DNA of 46,569 bases from Helicobacter sp. (GCF_022511165.1 NZ_JAFLSB010000010.1:245-46813); one strand, 5' to 3'; positions 1 to 7,354 are shown, counted from the stretch's first letter. The notes: generated from the letters alone by a model not told the origin. A program made the numbers and translations.

Positions 1-407
1 TGTATTACCCCCCCCCCCATTAGATTTTTATAGGCTTCATAGTCATAAATATACTCATTTTTATCATAGTAGGTATTAGCCAAAACAAGCAAAATGCAAT
101 TTTGAGAAAAATCAAACATTTCTTTCCACAGCATTTTGCCTAGATAAAGCCCCTTTTGTGGGCTATCTAAAACAAAAATTTCTTGTTTTTTTCCATTATC
201 AACCTTTACTTTGCAGCTACCATTTAAACAAATCATTAAAAATTCTGAATTTTTATTTGCGTGTTGCCCTCTCACTCTATGGGGCAAAACATCAAAGATA
301 TAAAAAACTCTTTTAATCTCAAAAGGGCAATTTGACTCTTTTTGGAGAGCAACCAAAATAGAATCTTTATCGCAAAATCCTTGTAAATCAATCATTTTAT
401 ACTGCAT
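1..407 (-). CDS. fdtA: WxcM/FdtA-type dTDP-sugar 3,4-ketoisomerase, 3' end cut by window edge
   Basis: Starts with ATG at 407, two bases after the stop of the upstream acetyltransferase, and reads 135 codons to the window edge. The product shows the WxcM/FdtA cupin pattern: PFEIKRVFYIFDV near residue 28, RGQHANKNSEF near 46, LNGSCKVKVDNG near 61, and GLYLGKMLWKEMFDFS near 86. Family members isomerise dTDP-4-keto-6-deoxyglucose to the 3-keto sugar, the step before 3-amination. With rmlA, rmlB, an acetyltransferase and a 3-aminotransferase nearby, the pathway leads to dTDP-Fuc3NAc or dTDP-Qui3NAc; which one cannot be told. A run of 11 G begins at codon 130. With 10 G the frame would stop at once (TAA) and give a 133-residue protein, close to the family's usual length; with 11 it runs on past the window. 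The second His of the usual HAH signature is Asn (HAN). Confidence 0.8.
   Translation of the reverse strand, partial: MQYKMIDLQGFCDKDSILVALQKESNCPFEIKRVFYIFDVLPHRVRGQHANKNSEFLMICLNGSCKVKVDNGKKQEIFVLDSPQKGLYLGKMLWKEMFDFSQNCILLVLANTYYDKNEYIYDYEAYKNLMGGGVI
8..18 (-). repeat. Poly-G tract (11 G on the coding strand) at the 3' end of the ketoisomerase gene
   Basis: Eleven consecutive C on the plus strand, read as G in the coding direction. Directly visible consequence: 10 G gives ATG GGG GGG GGG TAA, while 11 or 12 G open the frame past the window edge. Long poly-G runs in Helicobacter and Campylobacter surface genes slip during replication and cause phase variation. Confidence 0.85.
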
Positions 408-409
408 TT

Positions 410-997
410 TTATTCCTGTTCTATTTTTCTAATCAGTCTTGCAGGATTCCCCGCGATTAAAGAATTATCCTCAAAAGAATGCGTTACTACACTTGAAGCA
501 GCTACTACGCAACCTCTCCCAAGCCTCACGCCTTTTAAAATAGTAACATTAGAACCAATAAAGCAATCATCATCTATATAAATATCTTTGCTTTTAATTT
601 TTTCTCTATTATTTCTATCCTTAATGCTAAGTCCGTGAAAATCTGAACTCGTTGCAGAAAAATTTACCCCTATCAAACAATTTTTCCCAATATAAATATT
701 TGCTTTTTCCGCACACATAAGAAAATTATTATTAATAGTCGTATGGGAATTTATCATTATATCCCCCCCCCCCCTTACTTCTAAGTGATTATAGGCATTG
801 AAAAAATGAGGTGAAGGAAAATATCCCAAATGCACACTATCTGCGATTTTTATTGCTCCACCATTGTTTGTAGTGAGAAAAATCGTGGGCGAATTGATTT
901 TAAATTTGCCTTTAATTTTGTAATTAGACAATATTTTTTTAAACCAAAAAATACGAATCTTGTAGAGTTTCTTTACGATTTTGCGAATAATTTTCAT
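410..997 (-). CDS. Hexapeptide-repeat (left-handed beta helix) sugar acetyltransferase, poly-G containing
   Basis: 195 residues. I chose the ATG at 997 because it overlaps the rmlB stop as ATGA, which suggests translational coupling; an in-frame GTG/ATG-like start further upstream would extend into rmlB. The C-terminal half is a left-handed beta helix of imperfect hexapeptides (IYIGKNCLIGVN, IYIDDDCFIGSNVTILKGV, LGRGCVVAASSVV) closing with the typical LIAGNPARLIRKI. This is the WbbJ/maa-like O- or N-acetyltransferase fold. In this operon it is the candidate for acetylating the 3-amino group of the dTDP sugar (the FdtC/QdtC role), but an O-acetyltransferase for the finished glycan is equally possible. 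A run of 12 G encodes Arg75-Gly78; the present length is in frame (ON), and one base more or less truncates the protein before the helix. Confidence 0.8.
   Translation of the reverse strand: MKIIRKIVKKLYKIRIFWFKKILSNYKIKGKFKINSPTIFLTTNNGGAIKIADSVHLGYFPSPHFFNAYNHLEVRGGGDIMINSHTTINNNFLMCAEKANIYIGKNCLIGVNFSATSSDFHGLSIKDRNNREKIKSKDIYIDDDCFIGSNVTILKGVRLGRGCVVAASSVVTHSFEDNSLIAGNPARLIRKIEQE
763..774 (-). repeat. Poly-G tract (12 G) inside the acetyltransferase gene
   Basis: Twelve C on the plus strand, twelve G in the gene, at codons 75-78. With 11 G the frame meets TAA two codons later; with 13 G it meets TAA about ten codons later. Only 12 (or 9, 15) keeps the acetyltransferase intact, so it behaves as an on/off switch. 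Confidence 0.9.
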
Positions 998-2010
998 TGA
1001 TATTTCTTTATATACCATTCTATAGTTTTTCTAATGCCGTTTGTAAAGCCCTCTTTGCTCTTAAAGCCAAGTTTTTCTTGAATCTTACCTGCATCAATCG
1101 CATAGCGTCTATCGTGCCCGGCTCTATCTTGCACAAATTCTATTAAAGAGGCATAGTTTTTACCATTTTTTCTAGGCACAAGAGTATCTAAAATTGCACA
1201 AATTTCCTTAGCAATCTCAAGATTTTTCTTTTCACAATTTCCACCTATATTAAAACTCTCTCCAAAAAACTCACTATGAAATACCTTATCAATACCCTCA
1301 CAATGATCTTTCACAAAGAGCCAATCCCGCACATTTTGCCCATCTCCATAAATAGGAATTTTCTCCTCTCTTAAAGCCTTGCGTATAATCGTAGGGATAA
1401 GCTTTTCATCGTGCTGTTTGGGACCATAATTATTCGAGCAGTTTGTGATAAAAGTCTTTAGCCCATAAGTGTGATGAAAGCTTCTTACAAGCATATCACT
1501 CGAAGCCTTTGAGGCACTATAAGGGGAATTAGGTGCATAGGGGGTGGATTCTGTAAAATATCCTCCTTTTTCCTCTAAAGAGCCAAAAACCTCATCGGTG
1601 CTAATATGATGAAATATGCAGTTTTGCTTGTCTTTTTTGGGACTTAAAGGAGCATCAAACCAAGAAAGATAAGCTTGATGTAATAAATTAAAAGTCCCAT
1701 TAACATTGGTTTTAATAAAGGCACTAGGATTAGCTATGGAATTATCCACGTGAGATTCTGCAGCAAAATGAATCACGCTATCAATAGTATGGGTATCAAA
1801 AATTTCTTTCACCAATGCTTCATCACAAATATCGCCCTTGATAAAATGATAGTGTGGATTTGTTTCTACTTCTTTGAGATTGGCTAAATCTGCGGCATAG
1901 GTAAGGGAATCTAAGTTAAAAAGCTCATATTGGGGGTATTTTTGTAAAAAATATGCAATAAAATTACTGCCTATAAACCCAGCTCCTCCTGTAATTAATA
2001 CCTTTCGCAT
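994..2010 (-). CDS. rmlB: dTDP-glucose 4,6-dehydratase RmlB
   Basis: 338 residues, the usual RmlB length. An extended short-chain dehydrogenase with the NAD-binding GGAGFIGSNF at residues 8-17, the catalytic TDE at 138-140 (ISTDEVFGS), and YSASK at 164-168. It converts dTDP-glucose to dTDP-4-keto-6-deoxyglucose in the cytoplasm. It follows rmlA by 5 bp, with AGAGGG before its ATG, and its TGA overlaps the ATG of the acetyltransferase. No rmlC or rmlD is present, so the product probably goes to the amino-sugar branch rather than to rhamnose. Confidence 0.95.
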   Translation of the reverse strand: MRKVLITGGAGFIGSNFIAYFLQKYPQYELFNLDSLTYAADLANLKEVETNPHYHFIKGDICDEALVKEIFDTHTIDSVIHFAAESHVDNSIANPSAFIKTNVNGTFNLLHQAYLSWFDAPLSPKKDKQNCIFHHISTDEVFGSLEEKGGYFTESTPYAPNSPYSASKASSDMLVRSFHHTYGLKTFITNCSNNYGPKQHDEKLIPTIIRKALREEKIPIYGDGQNVRDWLFVKDHCEGIDKVFHSEFFGESFNIGGNCEKKNLEIAKEICAILDTLVPRKNGKNYASLIEFVQDRAGHDRRYAIDAGKIQEKLGFKSKEGFTNGIRKTIEWYIKKYQ

Positions 2011-2015
2011 TGATT

Positions 2016-2894
2016 CTATCTTCCCTCTTTTATCACATTTAAAAGATATTGCCCATAACTGCTTTTATTAAGAATCTTCGCTCTCTCAAGCAATTTATCT
2101 TCATCAATCCACCCATTAGCATACGCAATTTCTTCTATACAAGCAATCTTATAGCCCTGCCTTGCCTCTATGGTTTGGACAAAACTTCCTGCTTCGAGCA
2201 AACTATCGTGTGTTCCTGTATCAAGCCACGCAAAACCACGATGTAGTATTTGCGCCTTAAGTCTTTTTGCTTTTAAATACGCGATATTCACATCAGTAAT
2301 TTCAAGCTCTCCTCTTGGGCTAGGCTTAAGCTCTTTAGCAATACCAATCGCATCATTATCATAAAAATAAAGCCCAGTAGCTGCAAAATGACTCTTAGGA
2401 TTTTGTGGTTTTTCTTCTAGGCTTAAAACCTGCCCATTTTTATCAATCTCAACAACACCAAAAGCTTGAGGATTTTTAATATGATAGGCAAAAATTGTCG
2501 CTTGGTGATTTTTAGTGGCTTTTTTCGCATCATCTAAAATCGGGCTTAGTCCCTGCCCATAAAAGATATTATCGCCTAAAATCAAAGCTATTTCATCTTT
2601 TCCTACAAAATTTTCAGCTAAAATAAGTCCTTGTGCTAAGCCATCAGGGCTTTGCTGCACGCAATATTCAAATCTCACTCCTAGCCAATCCCCATTTCCA
2701 AAGATTTCTTGGAATCTCACTATATCCTTAGGCGTAGAAATGATGAGGATTTCGCGGATTTTAGCAAGCATCAAAACAGATAAAGGATAATAAATCATAG
2801 GCTTATCATAAATAGGCAAAAGCTGTTTGCAAAGTGCAATCGTGCTAGGATATAGCCTTGTTCCACTTCCTCCTGCTAAGATGATACCTTTCAA
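2016..2894 (-). CDS. rmlA: Glucose-1-phosphate thymidylyltransferase RmlA
   Basis: 292 residues from a TTG at 2894, preceded by AGGAG at good spacing; this matches the usual family beginning (LKGIILAGGSGTRLYPST). An in-frame ATG at 2948 would add 18 residues with no visible ribosome site and unlike the family. Motifs: the nucleotidyltransferase GGSGTRLYP, PMIYYPLSVLMLA, LGDNIFYG, EEKP and LDTGTHDSL. It makes dTDP-glucose from dTTP and glucose-1-phosphate, the first step of the dTDP-sugar pathway encoded downstream. The final codons (KEGR) run directly into the rmlB ribosome site. Confidence 0.93.
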   Translation of the reverse strand: MKGIILAGGSGTRLYPSTIALCKQLLPIYDKPMIYYPLSVLMLAKIREILIISTPKDIVRFQEIFGNGDWLGVRFEYCVQQSPDGLAQGLILAENFVGKDEIALILGDNIFYGQGLSPILDDAKKATKNHQATIFAYHIKNPQAFGVVEIDKNGQVLSLEEKPQNPKSHFAATGLYFYDNDAIGIAKELKPSPRGELEITDVNIAYLKAKRLKAQILHRGFAWLDTGTHDSLLEAGSFVQTIEARQGYKIACIEEIAYANGWIDEDKLLERAKILNKSSYGQYLLNVIKEGR

Positions 2895-2961
2895 ACCTGC
2901 TCCTGCGTTATTTAATGTATTACTGAGTAGAAATTTGGAGAATACCAAAAAATTACTAAGA

Positions 2962-3102
2962 TTAAGCTTTATTTACCATTAAATATAAAGCCTTGTCGAG
3001 TGCTTTGTCGCCATTGATGTATTCTAATGCGCGGTGATAATTCTCTATAATCGCGCTAAGCCTTTGTGTGTAGTCCTGCTCATTGCATTGCTTTAAAATT
3101 TT
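2962..3102 (-). pseudogene. Remnant of the 3' end of an unidentified gene upstream of rmlA
   Basis: An open stretch of about 46 codons with no start codon, bounded upstream by an in-frame stop and ending at TAA (2964-2962). It reads KILKQCNEQDYTQRLS, then a helical stretch with HRALEYINGDKALDKALYL. Coding-like composition and position just ahead of rmlA on the same strand suggest the C-terminal end of a lost gene, possibly a glycosyltransferase; I cannot name the family. A palindromic element directly abuts its broken end. Confidence 0.35.
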
Positions 3103-3104
3103 TT

Positions 3105-3136
3105 AGATTGCTTCGGCAAAAGCCTTGCAATGACGG
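3105..3136. repeat. Short palindromic element (REP-like)
   Basis: The segment pairs an inner GCTTCGGC/GCCTTGC part and outer GATTGC/GCAATGAC arms. It resembles the GCTTCG...GCAATGACGG type of dispersed palindrome seen in many bacterial genomes. Only one copy is in the window, so the repeat status is inferred. It lies exactly where the gene remnant at 2962-3102 is broken. Confidence 0.35.
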
Positions 3137-3257
3137 AGAGAAGTTTAATGGTGGAGAAAAGTTAATGTAAAGGGAAGTTTTTAAGGTTTAAAACTCACAT
3201 TCATAAACTAAAATCTTGCTTGAAAATTAATTTTTTAAAAAATATGTGAAATTGATT

Positions 3258-3281
3258 AAAAAAAAAAAAAAATGATATAAT
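3258..3281 (+). promoter_or_regulatory. Promoter of the MBOAT pair with a 15-A tract next to the -10 box
   Basis: Fifteen A (3258-3272) are followed three bases later by TATAAT (3276-3281) and then GCG, an extended -10 sequence repeated before other genes here. Start codon is 37 bp downstream. The A tract lies in the spacer, where length changes would alter promoter strength. The rest of 2949-3317 holds the remnant, the palindrome and AT-rich DNA. Confidence 0.65.
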
Positions 3282-3317
3282 GCGTTTTTATTTCATTAAA
3301 GATTATAAGGCTATATT

Positions 3318-4817
3318 ATGGTATTTTCCTCTTTTGCTTTTATTTTTATCTTTTTACCCTGTGCTTTGCTAGGATTTTATATACTCAAAAGTCTTAAATT
3401 TTATCAATTCGCTAAAATTTTCTTAGTAGGTGCGAGCTTTGTTTTTTATGCGTATTGGAAGCTTGAATATCTTTTTATCTTGCTTTTTTCGATTGTGGTG
3501 AATTTTTTTATCGCCAATATGATTTTAAACAAACGTGTAGGGGGTGGGAGAGCATTTATTTATACAGGTGTGATTTTTAATCTCGCACTTTTGGGCTTTT
3601 TTAAATACACTGATTTTCTCTTAGAAAATTTCAATCTTTTTTCCAAACTCGTAAATTTAGATTTTGAGATTCCATTACCACATATACTCTTACCTTTGGC
3701 TATTTCATTTTTCACCTTTCAACAAATTGCTTTTTTAGTTGATTGTCATAAAAAGGCTAACGATGCGGATTTAGAAAATAAACACAGGATTGATTTTGTA
3801 GATTATTGTTTATTTATCAGCTTTTTTCCTCAACTCATCGCAGGTCCAATTGTCCATCACAAAGAAATGATGCCTCAATTTCACGCTCTTTTAAATACTA
3901 AAAAAGAACTTGTAAATTGGGAATTAATGGCTAAGGGTTTGTTTATCTTTGCTATAGGGCTTTTCAAAAAAGTTTATATTGCAGATTCCTTTGCTGTGTG
4001 GGCAAATGCGGGTTTTAGAGTCGTAGAGAATGGAGAGTTTTTAAATATTATAGAAGCGTGGGCAACAAGCCTTTGCTATACATTCCAGCTTTATTTTGAT
4101 TTTAGTGGGTATTGTGATATGGCAATAGGCTTAGGACTCTTTTTTGGCATAGTTTTGCCGATTAATTTTAATTCGCCTTATAAATCCCTCAATATCGCAG
4201 ATTTTTGGCGAAGGTGGCATATTACTTTGGGGAGATTTTTAAAAGAATACCTTTATATCCCTTTGGGTGGCAATCGTTTAGGCAAAATTATTAATCTTAG
4301 AAATCTTTTTATCGTGGCATTTTTGAGCGGAATTTGGCACGGAGCGGGTTGGGGATTTGTGATTTGGGGGCTTTTACACGCTTTTGCAATGATACTTCAT
4401 AGAATTTATAGTTTTTGGGTAGAGGGAAGAAAATTCTTAGAAAACAAAATTTATAGAATTTTGGCGTGGTTTTTAACCTTTAATTTCATCAATATTGCTT
4501 GGATTTTCTTTAGAAGTGAAAATTTACAAGGGGCGATAAATCTTTTAAAATCAATGTTTGGTGTAGTTTGGGTGGAATTGCCTTTTAAATGGCACAGAAT
4601 GAGAGAAAGCCTAGAAAATATCAGCGGGAGCAATGAAACCTTAATTTTTATTATTATTGCCTTTGTGCTATGTTTGGTTTGTAAAAATAGCATAGAACTC
4701 AATAAAAATTTCACTCCAAATAAAAAAACTATGGTTTTTGTGAGTTTGCTTCTTGTCATAAGCCTTTTTACCTTAGTTGCAATCCCTTATGTTGAGTTTA
4801 TTTATTTTAATTTTTAA
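3318..4817 (+). CDS. MBOAT-family membrane O-acyltransferase (AlgI/PatA/DltB-like)
   Basis: 499 residues, almost entirely membrane segments. The MBOAT core is clear: YFDFSGYCDMAIGLG, then ADFWRRWHITLGRFLKEYL and IPLGGNR, and the catalytic-type histidine in LSGIWHGAGW (His341). Such proteins move acyl groups, usually acetyl, across the inner membrane for transfer to exported polymers: alginate (AlgI), peptidoglycan (PatA) or teichoic acid (DltB). The gene is followed after 9 bp by an SGNH-like membrane-anchored protein, the usual partner arrangement. The target here is unknown; peptidoglycan (as Campylobacter PatA/PatB) or a surface glycan are the main options. It lies on the opposite strand inside a dTDP-sugar gene set. 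Confidence 0.85.
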   Translation: MVFSSFAFIFIFLPCALLGFYILKSLKFYQFAKIFLVGASFVFYAYWKLEYLFILLFSIVVNFFIANMILNKRVGGGRAFIYTGVIFNLALLGFFKYTDFLLENFNLFSKLVNLDFEIPLPHILLPLAISFFTFQQIAFLVDCHKKANDADLENKHRIDFVDYCLFISFFPQLIAGPIVHHKEMMPQFHALLNTKKELVNWELMAKGLFIFAIGLFKKVYIADSFAVWANAGFRVVENGEFLNIIEAWATSLCYTFQLYFDFSGYCDMAIGLGLFFGIVLPINFNSPYKSLNIADFWRRWHITLGRFLKEYLYIPLGGNRLGKIINLRNLFIVAFLSGIWHGAGWGFVIWGLLHAFAMILHRIYSFWVEGRKFLENKIYRILAWFLTFNFINIAWIFFRSENLQGAINLLKSMFGVVWVELPFKWHRMRESLENISGSNETLIFIIIAFVLCLVCKNSIELNKNFTPNKKTMVFVSLLLVISLFTLVAIPYVEFIYFNF

Positions 4818-4826
4818 GGATTTTTT

Positions 4827-5942
4827 ATGAATATTTATAAAAAATGGGTGATTTTAAGTTCATTTATTCCCTTATTTATCTTTATGGCTTTATCTGCTTT
4901 GTTTTATATTTATGACCCGCTTCAGCTTTATCACAAGCCTTATTTTAGAAAAGAAACTTTTGTGAAAGATAGGACTCAAGCTAAGAAAATAATCGACCAA
5001 TATAATTTTGATTCTATTATCTTGGGTACTTCAATGCTTCAAAACACTTCGCTTAAAGAATCAGCTAATAAGTTGGGTGGAAAATGGGTGAATTTATCTA
5101 TTGGAGGTGGTACAGCCAATGAAAGAGCAATTATTTTAGATTATGCTCTCAAAAAGAAAGAAATTAAAAATATCATCTATTCTTTAGATGCTTGGGTGGG
5201 TGATAGAGTAGCCGATACAAGATATTTTGAAGCGATTTATAATGACAAAAATAATTTTTTTGTTCCTCTTGGGATATATATAAATTTTAAAAATCCTAAA
5301 TTTTTGTTTTGTGCTTTAAGTTATTCTTTAGAGGAGGAATGCGTAGGAAAAGAATATGATGATATAGAAAAACTAACAAGCTGGATTGATGATACAACTC
5401 AATATTTTGGAGGATTTGACAACTGGAAAAAATATTTAGAATCAGATAAATATAAAGCAATGTATATTGATACAATGAAACAAATAATTGCCTCCAAAGG
5501 ATTTAATCCTTCAAGCAATATTGATATAAGATTAAATAAATCTGTTTTGCAAAAATATCTCCTCAGTTTTGTTCAAGAAAATCCAAATACTAATTTTTAT
5601 TTTATTATCCCAACTTATTCAAGATTGGCTCATCTCATTGGTGATTCTTTTTATAGAGAGACTTGGCTTAAATGGTTTATTGTAGAAACAAGTAAATACC
5701 CTAATGTGAAAATTTATGGCTTTGATGATTTAGACTATGCGGATAATATCGCAAATTATAAAGACCCACATCATTATAATGCCGATATGAATTTGATGCA
5801 TCTTGATGCGATAAAAAATAACACCCACATTCTTACGCCCAAAAATATGGATAAATACTTTGAAATTATGGAAGAAAAGATAAAAGCTTTTGATTTAGAG
5901 CCTTTTAAACAGAAGGCAAAAGAGGCTTTAAATGAAAATTAA
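4827..5942 (+). CDS. Membrane-anchored SGNH-like partner of the MBOAT acyltransferase
   Basis: 371 residues. One N-terminal membrane segment (about residues 8-28) places the rest in the periplasm. A GDS-like block I with a possible nucleophile Ser69 (IILGTSM) and a late Asp-x-His block (Asp313/His315-316, DPHHYNADM) fit the SGNH/AlgX/DltD/PatB type of O-acetyl transferase or esterase. The gene is 9 bp behind the MBOAT gene and precedes a terminator-like hairpin, so the two form a bicistronic unit. Which polymer is modified cannot be told. The assignment rests on arrangement and two weak motifs. Confidence 0.6.
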   Translation: MNIYKKWVILSSFIPLFIFMALSALFYIYDPLQLYHKPYFRKETFVKDRTQAKKIIDQYNFDSIILGTSMLQNTSLKESANKLGGKWVNLSIGGGTANERAIILDYALKKKEIKNIIYSLDAWVGDRVADTRYFEAIYNDKNNFFVPLGIYINFKNPKFLFCALSYSLEEECVGKEYDDIEKLTSWIDDTTQYFGGFDNWKKYLESDKYKAMYIDTMKQIIASKGFNPSSNIDIRLNKSVLQKYLLSFVQENPNTNFYFIIPTYSRLAHLIGDSFYRETWLKWFIVETSKYPNVKIYGFDDLDYADNIANYKDPHHYNADMNLMHLDAIKNNTHILTPKNMDKYFEIMEEKIKAFDLEPFKQKAKEALNEN

Positions 5943-5974
5943 GACTTAATTTAGTTTTGATAAAAAGATATAAA

Positions 5975-6001
5975 AACACTCTTGAAACCACAAGGAGTGT
6001 T
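5975..6001 (+). terminator. Hairpin after the MBOAT/SGNH unit
   Basis: A 10-bp stem (AACACTCTTG against CAAG-GAGTGTT with one bulged G) with a 6-base loop, followed by a short T-rich run (TGTTTGTG). It lies 33 bp after the SGNH gene stop. Confidence 0.55.
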
Positions 6002-6036
6002 GTTTGTGTCTCTATACCCTCTTGTTAAACTTCTTC

Positions 6037-6147
6037 TCACAAATCTTTGCCTAGTTTTTTATAAATCTCTTTAATATAAGTCTCTATCTCAAATTTTTTT
6101 ATAAGCTCCAAACTCTTTTGGTAAGTATTCAAGCCGAAGATTTGCAT
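6037..6147 (-). pseudogene. 36-codon ORF after the aminotransferase, probable gene remnant
   Basis: ATG at 6147, two bases after the aminotransferase stop, with GAGGG at proper spacing; 36 residues. The last part (FEIETYIKEIYKKLGKDL) resembles the helical C-terminus of GT1/GT4 glycosyltransferases. It may be the end of a deleted glycosyltransferase or a fortuitous small gene. Together with the remnant at 2962-3102 it borders the inserted MBOAT unit. Confidence 0.35.
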
Positions 6148-6149
6148 CG

Positions 6150-7241
6150 TTACCCTCTAAACGCATTTATAGCCGCGATAACTTCACTCACTTGCTCATT
6201 GCTCATTACCGGACTTATAGGGAGCGAAAGCACTTCTTCGTGGATTTGCTCCGTGATAGGCAAATGCAGATGATTGTATTCCTTGTAAGCTTCTTGTTTA
6301 TGTGGCGCGATAGGGTAGTGAATGAGCGTTTGAATCCCTTTTTTTGTTAAATACTCCTGCAATAAGGCACGATGCTTTGTGCGCACGACAAAAAGATGCC
6401 ATACTACCCCTTCCTCGCTTCCTATATGCGGGAGTGTGATGAGTGGATTATGAATCTTTGCACAATATTCCCGCGCAATCTCCCTACGCCTTTGATTATC
6501 ACTATCTAAGGTTTTGAGTTTAATACGCAAAAATGCCGCTTGAATCTCATCAAGCCTTGAGTTTATCCCCGCATACATATTGACATATTTTTGATGCGAG
6601 CCATAATTTGCCAAAGCTCTTATTTTATCTGCTAATGCTTTATCATTAGTCGTTACACAGCCTCCATCACCCAATGCGCCTAGATTTTTTCCCGGAAAAA
6701 ATGAGAATCCACCCGCATCGGCTAGATTCCCTACCTTTTTGCCTTGATATATCGCGCCGTGGGCTTGAGCGCAGTCTTCAATCACTACGAGTTTATGTTT
6801 TTGAGCCAAAGCCCATACTTTTTCCATTTCAACCACTCTTCCATACAGATGCACCACCATAATCGCTTTGGTTTTTTCTGTAATATGCGCCTCAATCAAA
6901 TCTACATCGATGTTGTAGGTTGAAAGATTAGGTTCGACAAATACGGGCTTACAAGCATTATCAGTAATGGCTAAAATACTTGCTATGTAAGTATTTGCAG
7001 GGACGATAATTTCATCATTTGCGCCAAAGCCATAAGCTTTTATGATGAGCCTTAGAGCATCTAAGCCATTGGCACAGCCTACACAATATTTTGTCCCACA
7101 ATATGCGCTAAATTCATCTTCAAAGCTCTTGCACTGCTCACCCAAAATATACCAACCACTTTGTAGCACCTTGCTAAAAGTAGATTCTAGCTCGTCTTTC
7201 AATCGCTCATTGATAGCTTTCACATCAAGAAATGGAATCAT
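6150..7241 (-). CDS. fdtB: DegT/DnrJ/EryC1/StrS-family sugar-nucleotide aminotransferase (FdtB/QdtB-like)
   Basis: 363 residues. PLP enzyme of the sugar aminotransferase group: SGWYILGEQ near 28, GCANGLDALRL near 55, Asp156 in VVIEDCAQAHGA, and the PLP lysine Lys185 in FSFFPGKNLGALGDGG; C-terminal HYPIAPHKQEAY. The long SGWYILG-type N-terminus is typical for FdtB/QdtB/VioA-like enzymes that aminate C3 or C4 of dTDP-keto-6-deoxyhexoses with glutamate. In company with RmlA, RmlB and an FdtA-type ketoisomerase, 3-amination is the likeliest role. It is separated from the rest of its pathway by the plus-strand MBOAT unit. Confidence 0.85.
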   Translation of the reverse strand: MIPFLDVKAINERLKDELESTFSKVLQSGWYILGEQCKSFEDEFSAYCGTKYCVGCANGLDALRLIIKAYGFGANDEIIVPANTYIASILAITDNACKPVFVEPNLSTYNIDVDLIEAHITEKTKAIMVVHLYGRVVEMEKVWALAQKHKLVVIEDCAQAHGAIYQGKKVGNLADAGGFSFFPGKNLGALGDGGCVTTNDKALADKIRALANYGSHQKYVNMYAGINSRLDEIQAAFLRIKLKTLDSDNQRRREIAREYCAKIHNPLITLPHIGSEEGVVWHLFVVRTKHRALLQEYLTKKGIQTLIHYPIAPHKQEAYKEYNHLHLPITEQIHEEVLSLPISPVMSNEQVSEVIAAINAFRG

Positions 7242-7272
7242 TTCTGCCCCCTTTAGCTATTAAATGTTTGAC

Positions 7273-7278
7273 ATTGTA
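7273..7278 (-). promoter_or_regulatory. Likely -10 box of the aminotransferase gene
   Basis: GATACAAT on the minus strand, 32 bp before the ATG at 7241; no good -35 element. GGGGGC lies between it and the start. Confidence 0.35.
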
Positions 7279-7354
7279 TCATATTATCAATCTTTGTCTT
7301 TTGTTTTCTAAGAGAGCGATTGTATTTTGATTCTTTATTTTTCTTGCATTATGT

